A stretch of DNA of 37,236 bases, from positions 1-37,236 of the forward strand of contig NZ_JQKB01000053.1 in NCBI RefSeq assembly GCF_000745835.1. Reading direction: 5' to 3'. A program made the position numbers and the translations under genes. The notes under the pieces are model-generated. The model did no database searches. It saw only the letters and a program-made list of their open reading frames with translations, and had not been told where the DNA came from. The DNA comes from Belnapia moabensis DSM 16746. Its GTDB lineage: Bacteria; Pseudomonadota; Alphaproteobacteria; Acetobacterales; Acetobacteraceae. Shown piece by piece: positions 35,204 to 37,236 of this stretch (the stretch's first letter is position 1; each line of letters opens with the position of its first letter).

Positions 35204-35331
35204 TCAGGAGAGGTGCCATGCCAACGCCTCATTGCTCTATTGCCGTTGCTCCCTGCAGCTCATATCCGCTGATCACCGCCGCAGCATTCTCAACGGCATG
35301 CCACATGGGCAAATCGGAAGGCCTGCTGCTG

Positions 35332-36333
35332 TCACCCGGTGGCGTAGAGATCGAGGCTCTGCGCGAGCTCCTCCCACTGACGGAGGGTCCGCTCGACCGA
35401 CTTGCGGAACGCCGGCGGATCCTCGTAGCCGGGAACGGTGTCGATGGCGCGCAGCCGTCGCACCATCTCTGCGCTAGTTGCGACCGTGCGGAAGGCAGCG
35501 GTCAACTGATCCAGGATGGGCTGAGGGACCCGTGCCGGTGCGAAGAGGCCAGTGAAGCCTGTGAAGTCGAAAAGGCGGGAATAGCCAAGCTCGAGAAGCG
35601 TCGGCACTTCGGACGCGAGCGACGGCACACGATCTGCCCCGCCGGTTGCCAGCGGCCGGATACGCCGCGTTCGGATCATCTCACCTGAGGCCGTCATGCT
35701 GTGGAAGCCGCCGTGGAAGTTGCCGGCCAGCAGGTCCTGCAGCATGGGCGCTTCGCCCCGGTAAGCGACTTGCGTCACGCGAAGCCGTGCCTCCTGCGCC
35801 AGCAGCAGGGCATAAGCGTGCCCTGTCGAGCCTTGGCCGTAGTTGCCGAAGGCAAGCTCGCGCCCGCGGCCCCAATCCACGAACTCGGAGAGCGTCGTCA
35901 CAGACGCCGGCACGGTCGGCCCGATACAAAAGGTGATGGCGGTGGTGCCGAGGCGTCCTACCGGGAAGAAGTCACGCACCGGGTCGTAGGGGAAGGGGCG
36001 GAAAGTCACTGGCGCCTGCACATGTGTCGTAATGTTGTAGAGTAGGGTGTAGCCGTCCGGCACGGCCTTTGAAGCGGCCTCTGCCCCCACCATTCCGCCA
36101 GCGCCGGCACGGTTCTCGATCAGGACCGGTTGGCCGAGTTCGGTCTGCATGCCCTCAGCCACCAAGCGGGCCCACACGTCGGTGCCGCCGCCGGGCGGGA
36201 AAGGGACAATGAAGCGGATGGGCCGGTCTGGGTAGCGCAACCCGCCCTGGCCTTGGCCATATCCCTGGGCGCGGGCGATGGCGGGAATGGCAAGCGCCTG
36301 GGCAGCAAGGCCTAGGAAAGAACGACGGTGCAT
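35332..36333 (-). CDS. Bug-family substrate-binding protein, Tat-exported
   Basis: This 333-residue protein has a classical twin-arginine signal (MHRRSFLGLAAQALAIPAIARAQ) and the Bug pattern YPDRPIRFIVPFPPGGGTDVWARL, VLIENRAGAGGMVGAEAASKA and a C-terminal LLELGYSRLFDFTGFTGLFAP. It would bind a carboxylate in the periplasm. The ATG at 36333 follows GGGAGGA; the open frame upstream has no such site. Unlike the copy at 12404, which has a Sec signal, this one uses Tat. No tctAB genes are near, and it stands alone in the sparse region. Confidence 0.9.
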   Translation of the reverse strand: MHRRSFLGLAAQALAIPAIARAQGYGQGQGGLRYPDRPIRFIVPFPPGGGTDVWARLVAEGMQTELGQPVLIENRAGAGGMVGAEAASKAVPDGYTLLYNITTHVQAPVTFRPFPYDPVRDFFPVGRLGTTAITFCIGPTVPASVTTLSEFVDWGRGRELAFGNYGQGSTGHAYALLLAQEARLRVTQVAYRGEAPMLQDLLAGNFHGGFHSMTASGEMIRTRRIRPLATGGADRVPSLASEVPTLLELGYSRLFDFTGFTGLFAPARVPQPILDQLTAAFRTVATSAEMVRRLRAIDTVPGYEDPPAFRKSVERTLRQWEELAQSLDLYATG

Positions 36334-37032
36334 AGGTGATCCTCCCGTGTGGTGACCGCTCTCCGGCGGCTGCTCACGGACGTCATGAAACATGCGATGC
36401 CTACCGGCGCGCAGGAAAATCACTGGGCTCCGGAGGTCGTGAGACAAGGCGGTCCTGCCGGCCGCCGACCCCTCCCGCCCTCACCTTCTGTCCCGTAAGG
36501 CCCAGCTTCGGGGGCGATGCGATGTTCCAAGTAAGAACACAGGATGGGCAGCTTCGCGCCCATCTCGGTTATCTGCGTTGCGGGGTGGGTCGCCCGAAAG
36601 CGGACCTGGCCTGCTAATTAAGAAATGGCGCTTAGGGAGGAGAGCGGACCAACCGCTCCAGTCGACATAGGGGCCAACGAGCAGGATCCGCGCCGCTGGA
36701 GACGTAAGGCGCCCGTGTGGCGACCTGACCGAGGAGGCTGGACCAGAGGCACTCCGCATGAGGCGTGCGGCCGGCCAAACGACCCTCCGCCGGGGTGTCC
36801 ACCACGGGACAATGAAGCCTGGGCTCGAACTCTGGGCTCGCTCGCACCCCGGCCGTCGGCAGTTCTAAGTTAAGGGCACCTACACTGTGGTCACTGGACG
36901 AGGACCTGGGGCACCCGGAAGTGATAGACTGATGGCAATCTCGCCAACATCCTGCCTGAGCGGTGCCACGATGGGGCCTCCTTCCGGCTTCACAAGCGCC
37001 AGCAAATGACGTGTGTTGGCAGCGAGAACCGG
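36334..37032. other. 700-base region without a recognisable gene
   Basis: No frame with a ribosome site and domain was found. The stretch around 36590-36660 has two similar motifs, GAAAGCGGACC and GAGAGCGGACC, about 45 bases apart, of the kind seen in degenerate intergenic repeats. The rest has scattered stops in all frames. The Bug-gene promoter must lie near 36340-36420. Confidence 0.45.
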
Positions 37033-37230
37033 ATGACGTGCAGTCCCAGGAGTTCCGTCGTGCTCGCTCTCTGCGCCGCTACACTCGGGGCCTGCGATGC
37101 GACGGTTTATAGCGCATACACCCCGCTCGGTTAGAGGCCGGCTTATCCGCTGGGATATGCGGCGCCAGTTGTTCCGTCGGTGCCCTACGCCGCTCCGGGA
37201 AAGTTGGCCATCGTTGTGGGGCGGACATGA
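37033..37230 (+). pseudogene. Small lipoprotein gene interrupted by an amber codon
   Basis: The frame starts at ATG 37033 and encodes a lipoprotein-type signal with lipobox LGAC (Cys at residue 21), then ATVYSAYTPLG and TAG at 37132-37134. Past the TAG the same frame continues RPAYPLGYAAPVVPSVPYAAPG to a TGA at 37228-37230. The Tyr/Pro/Ala-rich stretch after the stop is the kind that follows the signal in small alphaproteobacterial lipoproteins, so a full 65-codon gene seems to have been broken by a nonsense mutation. No good ribosome site is seen, and the short 33-aa form could also be the product. Confidence 0.45.
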
Positions 37231-37236
37231 TCGCTG

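Noticed and set aside
35218-35331. A small gene starting at ATG 35218 with a good ribosome site.
   Set aside because: Its frame runs on into the antisense of the Bug gene and has no recognisable character or proper end of its own.
36481-36873. Several overlapping frames on both strands, at first sight a possible transposase remnant.
   Set aside because: No transposase motif, inverted repeats or DDE-like residues could be found.
32138-37236. A tRNA-Gly attachment-site duplication closing an island.
   Set aside because: No second copy of the tRNA 3' end was seen in the window.

Overview
The window is about 37 kb of very GC-rich DNA with the look of an alphaproteobacterial chromosome, most plausibly an Acetobacteraceae/Roseomonas-like bacterium. 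The grounds are inferential: strong G/C third-position bias, two Bug-type (tripartite tricarboxylate) binding proteins, CCA-encoding tRNAs, an EcfG-type stress promoter (GGAAC-N16-CGTT), and isocitrate lyase divergent from a RamB/ScfR-type regulator. No 16S rRNA or other phylogenetic marker is present, so the genus is a guess.

Layout. 1-1.6 kb: an ABC-2 type polysaccharide exporter (permease plus ATPase), then a CAT-anticodon tRNA. 1.75-8.3 kb: a complete fructose PTS operon (IIA-HPr-EI fusion, 1-phosphofructokinase, IIB'BC permease) divergent from a LacI-family repressor, with a TTGACA promoter and two LacI-type operators between them. 8.25-9.9 kb: an MBL-fold hydrolase and two adjacent Rieske ferredoxins. 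10.26-12.4 kb: argH with a tiny LptM-like lipoprotein gene behind it, and a TlpA thioredoxin gene whose start codon lies one base from the argH start. 12.4-15.2 kb: a Bug binding protein, an unknown protein and an LDH2/MDH2 oxidoreductase. 15.3-19.6 kb: a complete sugar ABC importer (binding protein, two permeases, UgpC/MalK ATPase). 19.8-21.8 kb: a small stress protein behind an EcfG promoter, a PLP dehydratase and a DUF1345 membrane protein. 21.8-25 kb: a 64-residue protein with a duplicated YDDGxVHxHGWA motif, isocitrate lyase and its probable regulator. 25.1-26.4 kb: a two-domain cold-shock protein and an Rrf2-like regulator. 26.4-32 kb: an orphan molybdenum hydroxylase large subunit with a DsbA-like isomerase, a LivK-type binding protein, and both subunits of a 3-oxoacid CoA-transferase.

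Beyond the tRNA-Gly at 32.14-32.21 kb the character changes. Genes are sparse and less GC-biased, two look broken (a frameshifted YdcF/DUF218 gene and an amber-interrupted lipoprotein gene), and a DMT transporter gene is bracketed by diverged direct repeats of about 83 bp. I read this as an accessory or decaying segment beside a tRNA gene, although no duplicated tRNA end, integrase or intact insertion sequence was seen.

Most of the window is ordinary carbon-source uptake and central metabolism: fructose, a second sugar, carboxylates, C2/glyoxylate and CoA-ester activation. I did not find a clear new defence or biosynthetic system. The observations most worth following are the YDDGxVHxHGWA microprotein, the MBL/double-Rieske cassette, the leader ORF overlapping the cold-shock gene, the Gln at the expected catalytic Glu of the orphan molybdoenzyme, and the decayed tail after tRNA-Gly.
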